From positions 1 through 33,091 of the forward strand of contig NZ_LZZM01000209.1 in the NCBI RefSeq assembly GCF_002006345.1: 33,091 bases of DNA, given 5' to 3'. Shown here in pieces: positions 17,323-26,348 of this stretch. The position numbers were made by a program, and so were the translations under genes. Below the pieces are notes generated by a model. It did not search any database and was not told where the DNA came from. It saw only the letters and a list, made by a program, of their open reading frames with translations. Position 1 is the stretch's first letter; each line of letters begins with the position of its first letter. This DNA comes from Clostridium puniceum (GTDB lineage: Bacteria > Bacillota > Clostridia > Clostridiales > Clostridiaceae).

Positions 17323-18147
17323 ATGAAAAAAATATTATCGTTTATGCGATATTTATCAATTATATTTATCAGCATATTGTGTTTAATGCCATTCATAATC
17401 TTATTAATTCTGGCTCTGAACACACCTAAACGTAATTTTTATGATGGAAATATGTTTATACCTGATTTTTATTTTGCCAATTTTGTGGAAGGATGGATAA
17501 AATCAAATATAGGACGTGCGATGATTAATTCAGGCATTATTACTATTGGATCAGTATGTATGATTGTTATATTAGGTGCTATGGCTGGATATGCAATATC
17601 ACGTTTTGATTTTAAATTTAATAAAGGAATCTATGGTATTTTACTTTGCTGTATGATGGTTCCTGGAATTATTAATACAGTTCCATTGTATACATTAATG
17701 ATTGATTTAAATGCAGTTAATACTCTATGGGGAATGGTTTGTATATGCACTACACTGGCGATTCCGCAAGCAGTATTTGTATTTACAGGTTTTATAAAAT
17801 CATTGCCAAAGGAAATAGAAGAAGCAGCGGTAATTGATGGCTGCACTCAATTTAAAGTGTTTTGGACAATTATTCTTCCATTATTAAAACCATGTATTTC
17901 TGCAGTAGTAATTTTAAATGGATTTGGAATATGGAACAATTATTCACAAGCTGTATTTTTCCTTCAGGATAGTGCAAAACATAATGTTCCACAAGCTTTA
18001 TCTGTATATTTTCAGCAATTTGCTGGAGCTAAATGGAATCTGATGGCAGCTACAGCTGTAATTGCTATTGTACCAGTTGTAATTACATTCTTAATTTTTC
18101 AAAAGAATTTAATGCAAGGATTAACTGATGGAGCCTTAAAAGGTTAG
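17323..18147 (+). CDS. Sugar ABC transporter permease, UgpE/MalG-type
   Basis: The 274-residue protein has six membrane spans and the EAA loop EEAAVIDGCTQFKVFWTIIL (about residues 167-186). It ends in QKNLMQGLTDGALKG, the characteristic C-terminus of MalG-type permeases. GGAGGAG lies just upstream of ATG 17323. It is the second half of the channel for the sugar bound by the lipoprotein at 15065. The GH66 gene follows after 14 bases, so the four genes form one transcription unit. Confidence 0.93.
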   Translation: MKKILSFMRYLSIIFISILCLMPFIILLILALNTPKRNFYDGNMFIPDFYFANFVEGWIKSNIGRAMINSGIITIGSVCMIVILGAMAGYAISRFDFKFNKGIYGILLCCMMVPGIINTVPLYTLMIDLNAVNTLWGMVCICTTLAIPQAVFVFTGFIKSLPKEIEEAAVIDGCTQFKVFWTIILPLLKPCISAVVILNGFGIWNNYSQAVFFLQDSAKHNVPQALSVYFQQFAGAKWNLMAATAVIAIVPVVITFLIFQKNLMQGLTDGALKG

Positions 18148-18161
18148 AGAGGAGACTAAAG

Positions 18162-19826
18162 ATGAACGTTGATTTATATCCAGAAAAAGCACAATATATT
18201 AGTAATGAAAAGGTTTATTTAATTGCAGATATTTCACAAGATGTTAATAATTTATATGAAGCTTCTATACAAATTTATTATCTAAGTAATATGGTAAAAG
18301 AAGAAAGAGTTAAATTGAAACCTGGAAAAAACAAAATAGAAATTGGGAGATTTGATTCAATATTTGCTGGTTATGGTGCTCAAATAAGTATTTTTGGAAC
18401 AGAAGAAGAAAGTTTAACTGCCTATACAGCATTTGATGTAGTATCTGATCCTGGAAAGTCTATTAGATATGGATTCCTTAGTGATTTTTCTGAAAAGGAT
18501 GGAGATATGGAGGATGTTGACAATCTAAGGAAATTGCATATTAATATGGTTCAATTTTATGATTGGTCATATCGACATGATGAACTTGTAGCACCGAAAA
18601 ATTCTTATACAGACATGATGGACAAGGAAATTGATTTAGAAATAATAAGAAAAAAAATAACGTTCCTGAAGAAATATGGTATGAAACCAATGGCATATGG
18701 TGCAGTATATGCGGCATCAAAAGATTTTTATAATAAACATGAGGATTGGGCTTTCTATACAGGGAATGATGAAGTTTTCAAATTTATTGATACTTTTTAC
18801 ATCATGAATATAGCTAAAGAATGTCCATGGCATGAACATATTATTAAGCAATATAAAGAAGCTGTTGAAAAAGTAGGATTTTCCGGTATTCATATGGATA
18901 CTTATGGATTTCCTAAAACGGCATTTTCAAAATATGAAGGCCAGAGTAAACTAATTAAACTTGGGGAGGAGTTTGCAACACTCATTAATGATACGAAAGA
19001 AAGTTTGGATGAAATTGATGAAGATACTTATTTAATTTTTAATAATGTTGGTAACTGGCCTGTGGAACCTGTAGGACAGTCAAAACAGGCTGCAATTTAT
19101 GTTGAAGTTTGGAACCCTTATGAAAGATATTTTCACATTAAACAAATTATCCAAGATGCAAGAAAAGCAAGTAACAATAAAAAACCAGTAATACTCGCAG
19201 CATATCTTGCACCGTTTCGTTTGGAAGAATTGGATAAAGCGGGGTATGCAGCATATATTTTAACAGCAGCTATTGTATCTAATGGAGGATATCATCTTTT
19301 ATTAGGTGAAGAAAATGCAGTACTAACGCAAGGATATTATAGTGATTATTCAAAATTAGATTCTCTTCAAAGTGAGATTTTAAGAAAATATTATGATTTT
19401 ATGATACGCTATATGAATCTTTTTCACGATACAACTATGAGAGATGTATCTATGACTCATATGGGATGGGATAATTACGAATATCAATGTAACTTTGATA
19501 ATTGGAGTAGTTATGGAGAAGCAAATAAAATATGGCTGACTCTGCGTGAAAATGATTTTTATAAAAGTATCAGTATGATAAACCTATGCGGATGTAAGGA
19601 TGATTTATGGAATAAGGGAAAAGATAAACCTGTTATTCAAAAAGGAATGCAGTTTACAGTATTTGTAGATAAAAATATAAAAGGTATTTATTATGCAAGT
19701 CCTGATCAAAAAGATAGTAAAAGCTATTCAATAGACTTTAGATATGTAAATACAGATAAAGGCAAATTCGTTCAATTTGATGTACCAGACTTAGTTATAT
19801 GGTCATTAATTTATATTGAATTATAA
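18162..19826 (+). CDS. GH66 family glucanase (dextranase/cycloisomaltooligosaccharide glucanotransferase-like), cytoplasmic
   Basis: The 554-residue protein matches GH66: an N-terminal beta-sandwich (about 1-95), then a TIM barrel beginning RYGFLSDFS. The likely nucleophile is Asp246 in GIHMDTYG and the acid/base is Glu315 in YVEVWNPYE. The spacing of 69 residues agrees with the 68 known for characterised GH66 dextranases. GH66 enzymes cut internal alpha-1,6 bonds of dextran or make cyclic isomalto-oligosaccharides. There is no signal peptide and no carbohydrate-binding module, and the length is short for the family. It therefore probably acts in the cytoplasm on imported isomalto-oligosaccharides. 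GGAGAC precedes the start. Hydrolase versus cyclising transferase cannot be decided here. Confidence 0.85.
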   Translation: MNVDLYPEKAQYISNEKVYLIADISQDVNNLYEASIQIYYLSNMVKEERVKLKPGKNKIEIGRFDSIFAGYGAQISIFGTEEESLTAYTAFDVVSDPGKSIRYGFLSDFSEKDGDMEDVDNLRKLHINMVQFYDWSYRHDELVAPKNSYTDMMDKEIDLEIIRKKITFLKKYGMKPMAYGAVYAASKDFYNKHEDWAFYTGNDEVFKFIDTFYIMNIAKECPWHEHIIKQYKEAVEKVGFSGIHMDTYGFPKTAFSKYEGQSKLIKLGEEFATLINDTKESLDEIDEDTYLIFNNVGNWPVEPVGQSKQAAIYVEVWNPYERYFHIKQIIQDARKASNNKKPVILAAYLAPFRLEELDKAGYAAYILTAAIVSNGGYHLLLGEENAVLTQGYYSDYSKLDSLQSEILRKYYDFMIRYMNLFHDTTMRDVSMTHMGWDNYEYQCNFDNWSSYGEANKIWLTLRENDFYKSISMINLCGCKDDLWNKGKDKPVIQKGMQFTVFVDKNIKGIYYASPDQKDSKSYSIDFRYVNTDKGKFVQFDVPDLVIWSLIYIEL

Positions 19827-19857
19827 GTGAAAATATTTAAATTCTATTATGAATATA

Positions 19858-19899
19858 TAAATAAGTATTTAGGATTAAGAACTCTTAAATACTTATTTA
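19858..19899 (+). terminator. Intrinsic terminator of the ABC/GH66 operon
   Basis: A perfect 14-bp inverted repeat (19858-19871 with 19886-19899, AT-rich, 14-nt loop) lies 32 bases after the GH66 stop and just before the chemoreceptor gene. It likely ends transcription of the transporter operon, so the chemoreceptor would need its own promoter or read-through. Confidence 0.65.
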
Positions 19900-19924
19900 A
19901 ATATTATTAGCAGAGGAAACTAAT

Positions 19925-21862
19925 ATGAGAATAAGATTGAGAAAAACTAAAATTAAACAAAATGCCAATATAATTTCAAATAAAAAATATAAAATTTTGT
20001 TTAAATCGTTAAAATCAAAGCTAATGGCTAGTTATATTTTAATATCACTAATTTCAATTATATTAATAGGCTCCCTAACTTATATTAATTGTAAAAATAT
20101 TGTTATAAATAAAGTTTCAGAACTTTTTGAAAAAGCAAGCATACAAACAAATTTAAGTTTAAATAGTTATTTAAATGAAATACAAGATATAACATCAATG
20201 GTTTTTTCAAAGAATGACATATTAAAATATGAACCTCAATCTGTAGGATATAATAAATATTTAAAACAAGCAGAAATAACTGAATACCTAAATTCTTTAG
20301 GTTGTATAAAAAATTTTAAGGATTTTGCTCTAATTTGCAGTGATGGTAGTTATTTGGGGAAAATATCTCAAAAAAATAATAGTAAAAATGGTATTAAAGA
20401 GATATATCAAGATATTTTAGAAAGTTTAAAGAATAGTGGATGTGAATCAAAGTGGTTAACAATAAATACTGATTCATATGATAAATTGTATTATGCAAGA
20501 ATAATAAATGATAGTTCAATATTATTAACATCAATTTCTGTAGAAGAATTAGATACAATTTTCAATGTAGCTAATGATGGGAATATGGAATTATCATTAC
20601 TGGATACAGAGAATAATATTCTTTTTTCAAATAATAAGAAACTTATAGGCACAAAAGTAGAGAATGGAATAAATGATAATATAAAAGATATAGAATCAAA
20701 AACATTTAATTATAATAATTGTTTAGTTACATTAAATACTTGTAGTAATCATTGGAGATTGTTAAATAAAATTCCACAACAGTACATATTAAAAGAAGTA
20801 GAAAAATCAAAAAAATTTACATTTATTATTACAATTATTTGTATTGTAATTTCAAGTACATTTGGACTATTTTTTGCTAAAAAAATATCAAGTCCAATTA
20901 ATAAATTGGTAATGAAAATGAAAGAAGTAGAAAATGGAGATTTATCAGTTTTTACAGATATTATAGGTGAAGATGAAATTGCAATACTTAGTAAGAGCTT
21001 TAATTCTATGATTAGTTCAATAAGTGATCTAATAGAACAGACTAGAAATGTTTCTATTATTGTTGCCAATCAAGCAGAAGAGTTAAAAGAAATATCAAAG
21101 CAAACATCTCAAACTTCAGAAGAAATATGTAAGTCTATGAAAGATATTACTGAAGGAACTGTAAATCAATCAAATGAGCTAGAAAAGACAATTGAAGTAA
21201 TGGGAAATTTATCTGGAAGTATTAATAAGATGATAATCAATATTACTAATGCAACTACAATGGCCAATGAGACAAAGAATATTGGAGATAGTTCATTAGA
21301 TATTGTAAAACAATTAGATAAGAAAACGAAAAATACCAACGAAGTCATGGCAGAAATAATTACTAATATTGATGTACTTACTAATAGTATAAAGGAAATA
21401 GAGCAAGTAATTGGATTAATAAAAGGGATAAGTGAACAAACTAATCTTTTATCTTTAAATGCAAGTATTGAAGCAGCACGTGCAGGAGAAAATGGGAAAG
21501 GATTTGCGGTAGTGGCTGAAGAAGTAAAAAAATTGGCAGATGAATCAAAAGAATCAGCAGAAAGTATAAATAATGTAATTAAAAATATATATAAAAAAGC
21601 AAGTCATACAAAAGATTTAGTTGATAATTCTAGAATAGTATTTAATGAGCAAACTGAATCTGTTAAATTTACGAATAATTCATTCATAACTATAATTAAT
21701 GCAACAGAAAAAATAACCAATGAAATACAAGATATAGAAAAACTAATTAATGAAATAAATACTGAAAAGCTTCAAACATTAGAGGCAACTAATAGCATGA
21801 AGTTTATCAAGTATATCCAAGGAGCTTTAAGGATTCTAATGGAGATGGAATTGGAGATTTAA
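19925..21862 (+). CDS. Methyl-accepting chemotaxis protein, C-terminally truncated by a deletion
   Basis: The 645-residue frame has membrane span 1 (about 34-54), an external sensor domain (55-297), span 2 (about 298-318) and HAMP (319-372). The signalling domain keeps the conserved hairpin tip IEQVIGLIKGISEQTNLLSL and NASIEAARAGENGKGFAVVA (about 492-531). Receptor-like sequence ends near residue 625 (EATNSM). The last 20 residues are GH13 sequence read in the wrong frame. The natural C-terminal helix with the second methylation region is therefore lost. Position between GH66 and GH13 suggests it guided cells to the sugars handled here. Signalling by the truncated form is doubtful, because the returning helix is only partly present. 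Confidence 0.85.
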   Translation: MRIRLRKTKIKQNANIISNKKYKILFKSLKSKLMASYILISLISIILIGSLTYINCKNIVINKVSELFEKASIQTNLSLNSYLNEIQDITSMVFSKNDILKYEPQSVGYNKYLKQAEITEYLNSLGCIKNFKDFALICSDGSYLGKISQKNNSKNGIKEIYQDILESLKNSGCESKWLTINTDSYDKLYYARIINDSSILLTSISVEELDTIFNVANDGNMELSLLDTENNILFSNNKKLIGTKVENGINDNIKDIESKTFNYNNCLVTLNTCSNHWRLLNKIPQQYILKEVEKSKKFTFIITIICIVISSTFGLFFAKKISSPINKLVMKMKEVENGDLSVFTDIIGEDEIAILSKSFNSMISSISDLIEQTRNVSIIVANQAEELKEISKQTSQTSEEICKSMKDITEGTVNQSNELEKTIEVMGNLSGSINKMIINITNATTMANETKNIGDSSLDIVKQLDKKTKNTNEVMAEIITNIDVLTNSIKEIEQVIGLIKGISEQTNLLSLNASIEAARAGENGKGFAVVAEEVKKLADESKESAESINNVIKNIYKKASHTKDLVDNSRIVFNEQTESVKFTNNSFITIINATEKITNEIQDIEKLINEINTEKLQTLEATNSMKFIKYIQGALRILMEMELEI

Positions 21863-23415
21863 GAGGAATTATAGAAAAGCTAGATTATTTAAAAGAGTTA
21901 GGGATAGATGTAATTTGGTTATCTCCAGTATATAAATCACCTAATGATGATAATGGATATGATATAAGTGATTACGAAGACATAATGGATGAGTTTGGAA
22001 CAATGGAGGATATGGAGGAACTTATTAAAGAAGGAAAAAAGAGAAACATAAAAGTTCTTATGGATTTAGTTGTTAATCATACTTCTGATGAACATAATTG
22101 GTTTATTGAAGCCAGAAAATCCAAGGATAATCCTTATAGAGATTATTATGTTTGGAGGGATCCGGTAAATGGAAAAGAGCCTAATGACTTAAAATCAACA
22201 TTTAGTGGTAGTGCATGGCAATTTGATGAAGTTTCAGGACAATATTACTTACATTTGTTTAGTAAAAAACAGCCAGATTTAAATTGGGATAATGAAGAAA
22301 TGCGTAATAAAGTTTATGATATGATGAACTTTTGGATTGATAAAGGCATTGGTGGATTCAGAATGGATGTAATTGAACTTATAGGTAAGATTCCAGATGA
22401 AAAGATAAAAGAAAATGGTCCAGAACTTCATGAATACATTAAAGAAATGAATAACAAGACATTTGGAGATAAGAATTTATTAACTGTTGGAGAAGCTTGG
22501 TGTTCTAATCCAGAAATAGCAAAAGAGTATTCCAATCCAGATGGCAGTGAACTTAGCATGGTATTTCAATTCGAACACATTTTATTAGATCAGGAACCTG
22601 GTAAAGAAAAATGGGATTTAAAGCCATTGGATTTATTAGATTTAAAGAAAGCTTTATCAAGATGGCAGGTAGAATTAGAAGGAACAGGCTGGAACAGTTT
22701 ATTTTGGAATAATCATGATGTTCCAAGAATAGTTTCAAGATGGGGAAATGATAAAGAATACAGAATAGAAAGTGCAAAGATGCTTGCTACATTGCTACAT
22801 GGAATGAAAGGAACTCCTTATATATATCAAGGAGAAGAGCTTGGTATGACCAATATAAGATTTGATAATTTAAATGATTATAAAGATATAGAAACTCTTA
22901 ACATGTATAAAGAAAGAATAGAACGAAGCTATAAGCATGGAGATATCATGCAGTCTATATATACAAAAGGTAGAGATAATGCACGTACTCCAATACAGTG
23001 GGATGATAGTGAAAATGCAGGTTTTACAATTGGAGAGCCATGGATAAAAGTAAATCCTAATTATAAAGAAATAAATGCTAAATCTCAAATTAATGATGAA
23101 AAGTCAATATTTAATTATTATAAAAAGTTAATTAAAATCAGAAAATCAAATCCAGTAGTTGTGTATGGGGAATATAAATTAATTTTAGAAAAAAATAAAG
23201 AAATATTTGCATATACAAGAACTCTAAATAATGAAGAACTATTAGTTATATGTAATTTTACAGTAAATAAAACAAAGCTTGTGCTTCAAGAACAAATTGA
23301 ATTTAAGCATAGGGAACTTCTAATTTCTAATTATGACGTAGATGCAAATGCGCAAATAAATGATATAGAACTTAGGCCATATGAAGCTAGAATTTATAAA
23401 TTTATATTAAATTAA
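21799..23415 (+). pseudogene. Oligo-1,6-glucosidase (GH13) lacking its start codon
   Basis: From 21799 the frame reads EVYQVYPRSFKDSNGDGIGD and continues as a complete GH13 alpha-glucosidase. It has the nucleophile Asp in GGFRMDVIEL, acid/base Glu in LLTVGEAW and the stabilising Asp in FWNNHDVPRI. Val directly after the nucleophile is the residue linked to alpha-1,6 specificity (Val216 in yeast isomaltase). Only about ten N-terminal residues and the ribosome binding site are missing. They are replaced by the end of the chemoreceptor gene, with a stop at 21793-21795 in this frame. No ATG, GTG or TTG occurs before 21985, and starting there would remove the first barrel strands and the DSNGDGIGDL loop. 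The enzyme is probably not made in active form. Confidence 0.85.
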
Positions 23416-23488
23416 TAAGATTTATTACACTTATTTTTATGAGTAATATGAATTTAGTAAGGCTATTGTCTTGAAAGGAGTAGTACAA

Positions 23489-24424
23489 ATGAAAGAGTAT
23501 ATATTAGGTGTAGATATTGGAGGTACAACTGTTAAACTTGGTTTGTTTAAATCTCAAGGACAGTTGTTAGAAAAATGGGAAATTAAAACAAGAAAAGACC
23601 ATGAAGGTGGATATATTATAGGGGATATTGTAGAATCATTAGAAAATAAGCTTGATGAAAAGAATATTTCTAAGGAGAATGTATTAGGGGTAGGAATTGG
23701 TGTTCCAGGACCAGTTAAGGATGATGGAACAGTGCTTAAATGTGTGAACCTTGGCTGGGAAGTTTTTAATATAGTACAGGAGGTTAATAAATTAATAAAA
23801 TTACCTGTTAGAGCTGGAAATGATGCGAATCTTGCTGCACTTGGTGAGATGTGGCAAGGTGGAGGAAAAGGATATAAAGATATTGTAATGGTAACGTTAG
23901 GAACAGGAGTTGGTGGGGGAATAGTTATTGATGGTAAAATAATACCTGGATATCACGGAGCTGGCGGTGAAATTGGGCATATTAAGGTTTCTAATGATGA
24001 GACAGAATGCTGTGGGTGCGGAAATAAGGGATGTTTAGAACAGTATACATCTGCAACAGGAATCGTTAATTTAGCTAATAAAATTCTAAAAAACGAAAAA
24101 ATAGAGACAATGCTAAGAGCGTTTAAACATTTATCAGCAAAAGACATTTTTGATTCGGCAAACTTAGGAGATAAATTAGCATTAAAATTAGTAGATGAGT
24201 ATAATGCTAATTTAGGAATAGCTTTAGCAAATATTTCGTGTGTTATTGATCCGGAAGTATTTGTAATTGGTGGAGGGGTAGCCCAAAATGGAAATGCGTT
24301 AATTGAAAATATTACAAAGCATTTTAAAGATAATGCATTTCATGTGTTAAGAAATACTAAATTTGAATTAGCAAAGCTAGGTAATGATGCTGGAATATAT
24401 GGAGCAGCAAAATTAATAGAGTAA
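23489..24424 (+). CDS. ROK family glucokinase
   Basis: The 311-residue cytosolic kinase phosphorylates glucose with ATP. Visible motifs are the phosphate loop VDIGGTTVKLGLF, the sugar-binding GNDANLAALGE, TLGTGVGGGIV, GAGGEIGH and the zinc-binding ROK signature CCGCGNKGCLEQY. The start is ATG 23489 after AAAGGAG; an upstream TTG at 23471 lies before the binding site. It follows the GH13 gene by 73 bases and completes the pathway from isomalto-oligosaccharide to glucose 6-phosphate. The full set of motifs argues for an active enzyme rather than a ROK repressor, since there is no N-terminal helix-turn-helix. Confidence 0.93.
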   Translation: MKEYILGVDIGGTTVKLGLFKSQGQLLEKWEIKTRKDHEGGYIIGDIVESLENKLDEKNISKENVLGVGIGVPGPVKDDGTVLKCVNLGWEVFNIVQEVNKLIKLPVRAGNDANLAALGEMWQGGGKGYKDIVMVTLGTGVGGGIVIDGKIIPGYHGAGGEIGHIKVSNDETECCGCGNKGCLEQYTSATGIVNLANKILKNEKIETMLRAFKHLSAKDIFDSANLGDKLALKLVDEYNANLGIALANISCVIDPEVFVIGGGVAQNGNALIENITKHFKDNAFHVLRNTKFELAKLGNDAGIYGAAKLIE

Positions 24425-24644
24425 TTGGTTAAGTTAAAATCATTTGTTTAAATTACACTTTAATTAAATGAGGAGATTTCATAATTAAGTTATGTATTAG
24501 TTATTATCAATATATAGTATATATGCTTTGATTTATAGAACTATATGTTGCATATTACTGTTATTAATTTGAATTATGCAAAATCCTCAAATATTTTAAG
24601 TTTAGGTAAAACTGTTTATTTAAAGTTGATTTCAAAATTTATAA
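24425..24644. other. Non-coding AT-rich gap after the glucokinase
   Basis: I see no gene, RNA or convincing hairpin in these 220 bases. The sequence is strongly AT-rich and leads into the inverted-repeat-bounded segment that follows. Confidence 0.5.
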
Positions 24645-25170
24645 CAGGACTTATGCAGTTGGTGTAAATAAATGTATTAAGATAAATAGCAAACTGAATT
24701 CAGTTTGCAAATTGCACCGATTTGGCGAATATTTTCCGAAGCAAATCTCAATGCTGAGAAGTATTAGAAATTTAAATTTATTAAAAAATTTTAAAAAAAT
24801 TAGTGAAAATACTTGACTTTTAAAAATCGCACCAATAATCAAAAAGGATGGATTAACTTAATGTCATGCACAATCTAAAGCAGCATATGAAGCTTATATA
24901 GAAATGATATTTTTAACAGAAACTATTCTAAATTAGGATAATTGGAAATTAAATAAAGATGGCGCAATTACCCTCACTCATGGCGAAATGATCCGAGGAA
25001 TAATAAACGCCAAACATCGTACTTGCTTACGTAAAAACAAGGTACAAGTGTATTTTGCCACAACTTGCACTAAATTTACTAGTCTTTTTAAAAAGTTTTG
25101 GTCAAATTGCTTCAATTTAGGCTTCGGACATTTCTATATCCAATTATTGGATTGAAGTGCATAAGTCCTG
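24645..25170. repeat. 526-bp segment bounded by perfect 13-bp inverted repeats
   Basis: CAGGACTTATGCA at 24645-24657 is the exact reverse complement of TGCATAAGTCCTG at 25158-25170. The right copy lies where the IS4-type transposase fragment stops matching its family (after KIQLQYDL), so it marks an insertion end. Inside there is a perfect 20-nt palindrome (24689-24708). There is also a decayed frame 24868-25155 with one TAG (AQSKAAYEAYIEM.. then DNWKLNKDGAITLTHGEMI..) that I do not recognise. No target duplication is visible. It may be a non-autonomous element or the shrunken remnant of an insertion sequence. Confidence 0.5.
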
Positions 25171-25575
25171 CAAGTCATATTGTAGCTGTATTTTTATGGC
25201 AGATTTAGAACTCGATCCACCAGATTCACTATATTCATCATTAAACTTATTTGGTAATGAATATCCTGTTGCATCATTAAGAAGAATTCTTTTAAAAGTT
25301 AAACTATTTCTATGTTTCTTTAATATTTTATTTTGATTAAATATCATTTCAGTAAAAAGTTTCTGCATAAATTCAACAGCCTCTTTGTTAAACTTCTCAT
25401 TAAGAGCTTGCGGAGATAATAGTATCCCATAGTTTGCAGCTAATTTGCCGCATAGAGTTGCTAGAGATTTATCACACATATCATGACTTAAAAAAATATT
25501 AAAAGCTAAAAATGTGCTTGTATCAATTTTATCATTTCTTTTGATAAATCCTGTTTTCCTTGCAATTCTATCCAT
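25171..25575 (-). pseudogene. IS4-type transposase fragment
   Basis: On the minus strand the frame gives MDRIARKTGFIKRNDKIDTS, then TFLAFNIFLSHDMCDKSLAT, LSPQALNEKFNKEAVEFMQK and ILLNDATGYSLPNKF (with the first catalytic Asp), up to KIQLQYDL. This is the N-terminal part of an IS4-family transposase. Both ends are broken: the left end by the 13-bp repeat segment, the right end by the PTS EIIA relic, with which it shares the bases around 25573. The other two catalytic residues are missing. Confidence 0.75.
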
Positions 25576-25865
25576 GCTTTTGCTTTAAGAACAGAACTAG
25601 GTCAAGAAATACTTGTTCATATTGGGTTAGAGACTGTTGAACTTAAAGGAGAAGGCTTTACATCTTTTGTTAAAGTAGGAGATAAAGTTACAAAAGGACA
25701 ATTAATTGTAGAAGTAGATTTAGAGTATATTGAAAAAATGCAACTAGTTAACTTATTATGTTAGTGATTACAAATAGTTTAGAAGATAAATTTAATTTTG
25801 AATGGGAAGATACACAAGAAGTCATGGCAGAAGAAACAAAGCTGTTTACGGTGAGTTTGAAATAA
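25573..25865 (+). pseudogene. PTS glucose-type EIIA domain relic with frameshift
   Basis: The plus strand reads HAFALRTELGQEILVHIGLE then TVELKGEGFTSFVKVGDKVT, the core of a glucose-family PTS EIIA domain, with the phosphorylated His in ILVHIG. Near 25750 the frame shifts: the first frame ends at TAG 25762-25764, while a second frame gives LIMLVITNSLEDKFNFEWED and ends TKLFTVSLK at 25865. The N-terminal part, and any EIIC/EIIB domains, were lost where the IS4 fragment joins. Non-functional. Confidence 0.8.
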
Positions 25866-25900
25866 AAATTTTATATACATAAAGTGCTTTTTTATTTAGT

Positions 25901-25933
25901 AAGGTTGGAAATGAAAATTGAGTTTCTAACCTT
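25901..25933 (+). terminator. Terminator hairpin after the EIIA relic
   Basis: AAGGTTGGAAA (25901-25911) pairs with TTTCTAACCTT (25923-25933) over 11 bp with one wobble pair and an 11-nt loop, followed by TATTTA. It lies 36 bases past the end of the EIIA frame and is probably the old terminator of that gene. Confidence 0.6.
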
Positions 25934-26293
25934 TATTTACATATAAACGTCTATTTAATCACCAAACTAAGCCGTGTTTTTTAGCGATTTGTTATATTAT
26001 TCAAAGGTGTAGCAGTTAATGTTATTAGAGGATTTATGGTTAATTATCTTATAATTCTATATAAGTTTTGTGGAATTTACTACACACTTTTAAGAACTGT
26101 GCAGTAAAGATTAGGTATATAATCAGCAGACAAATAATAATTTGTAGCAAAGATGATTTATATAGTAATCAAGTATTAAAGAAATATTTAGTTTTGGATA
26201 AAGATTTTGAAAACCTTTTGTTGGTATATCTGATGTAGAGGTTTTTTCTATATAAGAATGTTTTTTGAAGTGTCTCGATTTTCTTTACATATA
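25934..26293. other. Intergenic stretch without a visible gene
   Basis: No coding frame is supported here. A weak hairpin (AAAACCT at 26210-26216 with AGGTTTT at 26239-26245, followed by T residues) could be a terminator pointing to the right, just before the ArsR promoter. Confidence 0.4.
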
Positions 26294-26345
26294 TTGAAGT
26301 TTTTTAAATTATACAATATAATGATTAAACAAACGAACATTTAAT
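26294..26345 (+). promoter_or_regulatory. Promoter and possible operator of the arsR-like/EFR1 operon
   Basis: TTGAAG (26294-26299), a 17-base spacer and TATAAT (26317-26322) make a near-consensus sigma-A promoter. Directly after the -10 box, ATTAAA (26323-26328) and TTTAAT (26339-26344) form an inverted repeat around a 10-base centre. That is a plausible self-repression site for the ArsR-type regulator, at the transcription start. Confidence 0.65.
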
Positions 26346-26348
26346 CGG

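Noticed and set aside
21796..21862. Programmed -1 frameshift giving a chemoreceptor-glucosidase fusion
   Set aside because: The overlap between the two frames has no slippery heptamer of the X XXY YYZ type, and the fused product would put the enzyme after a broken signalling helix. A deletion is simpler.
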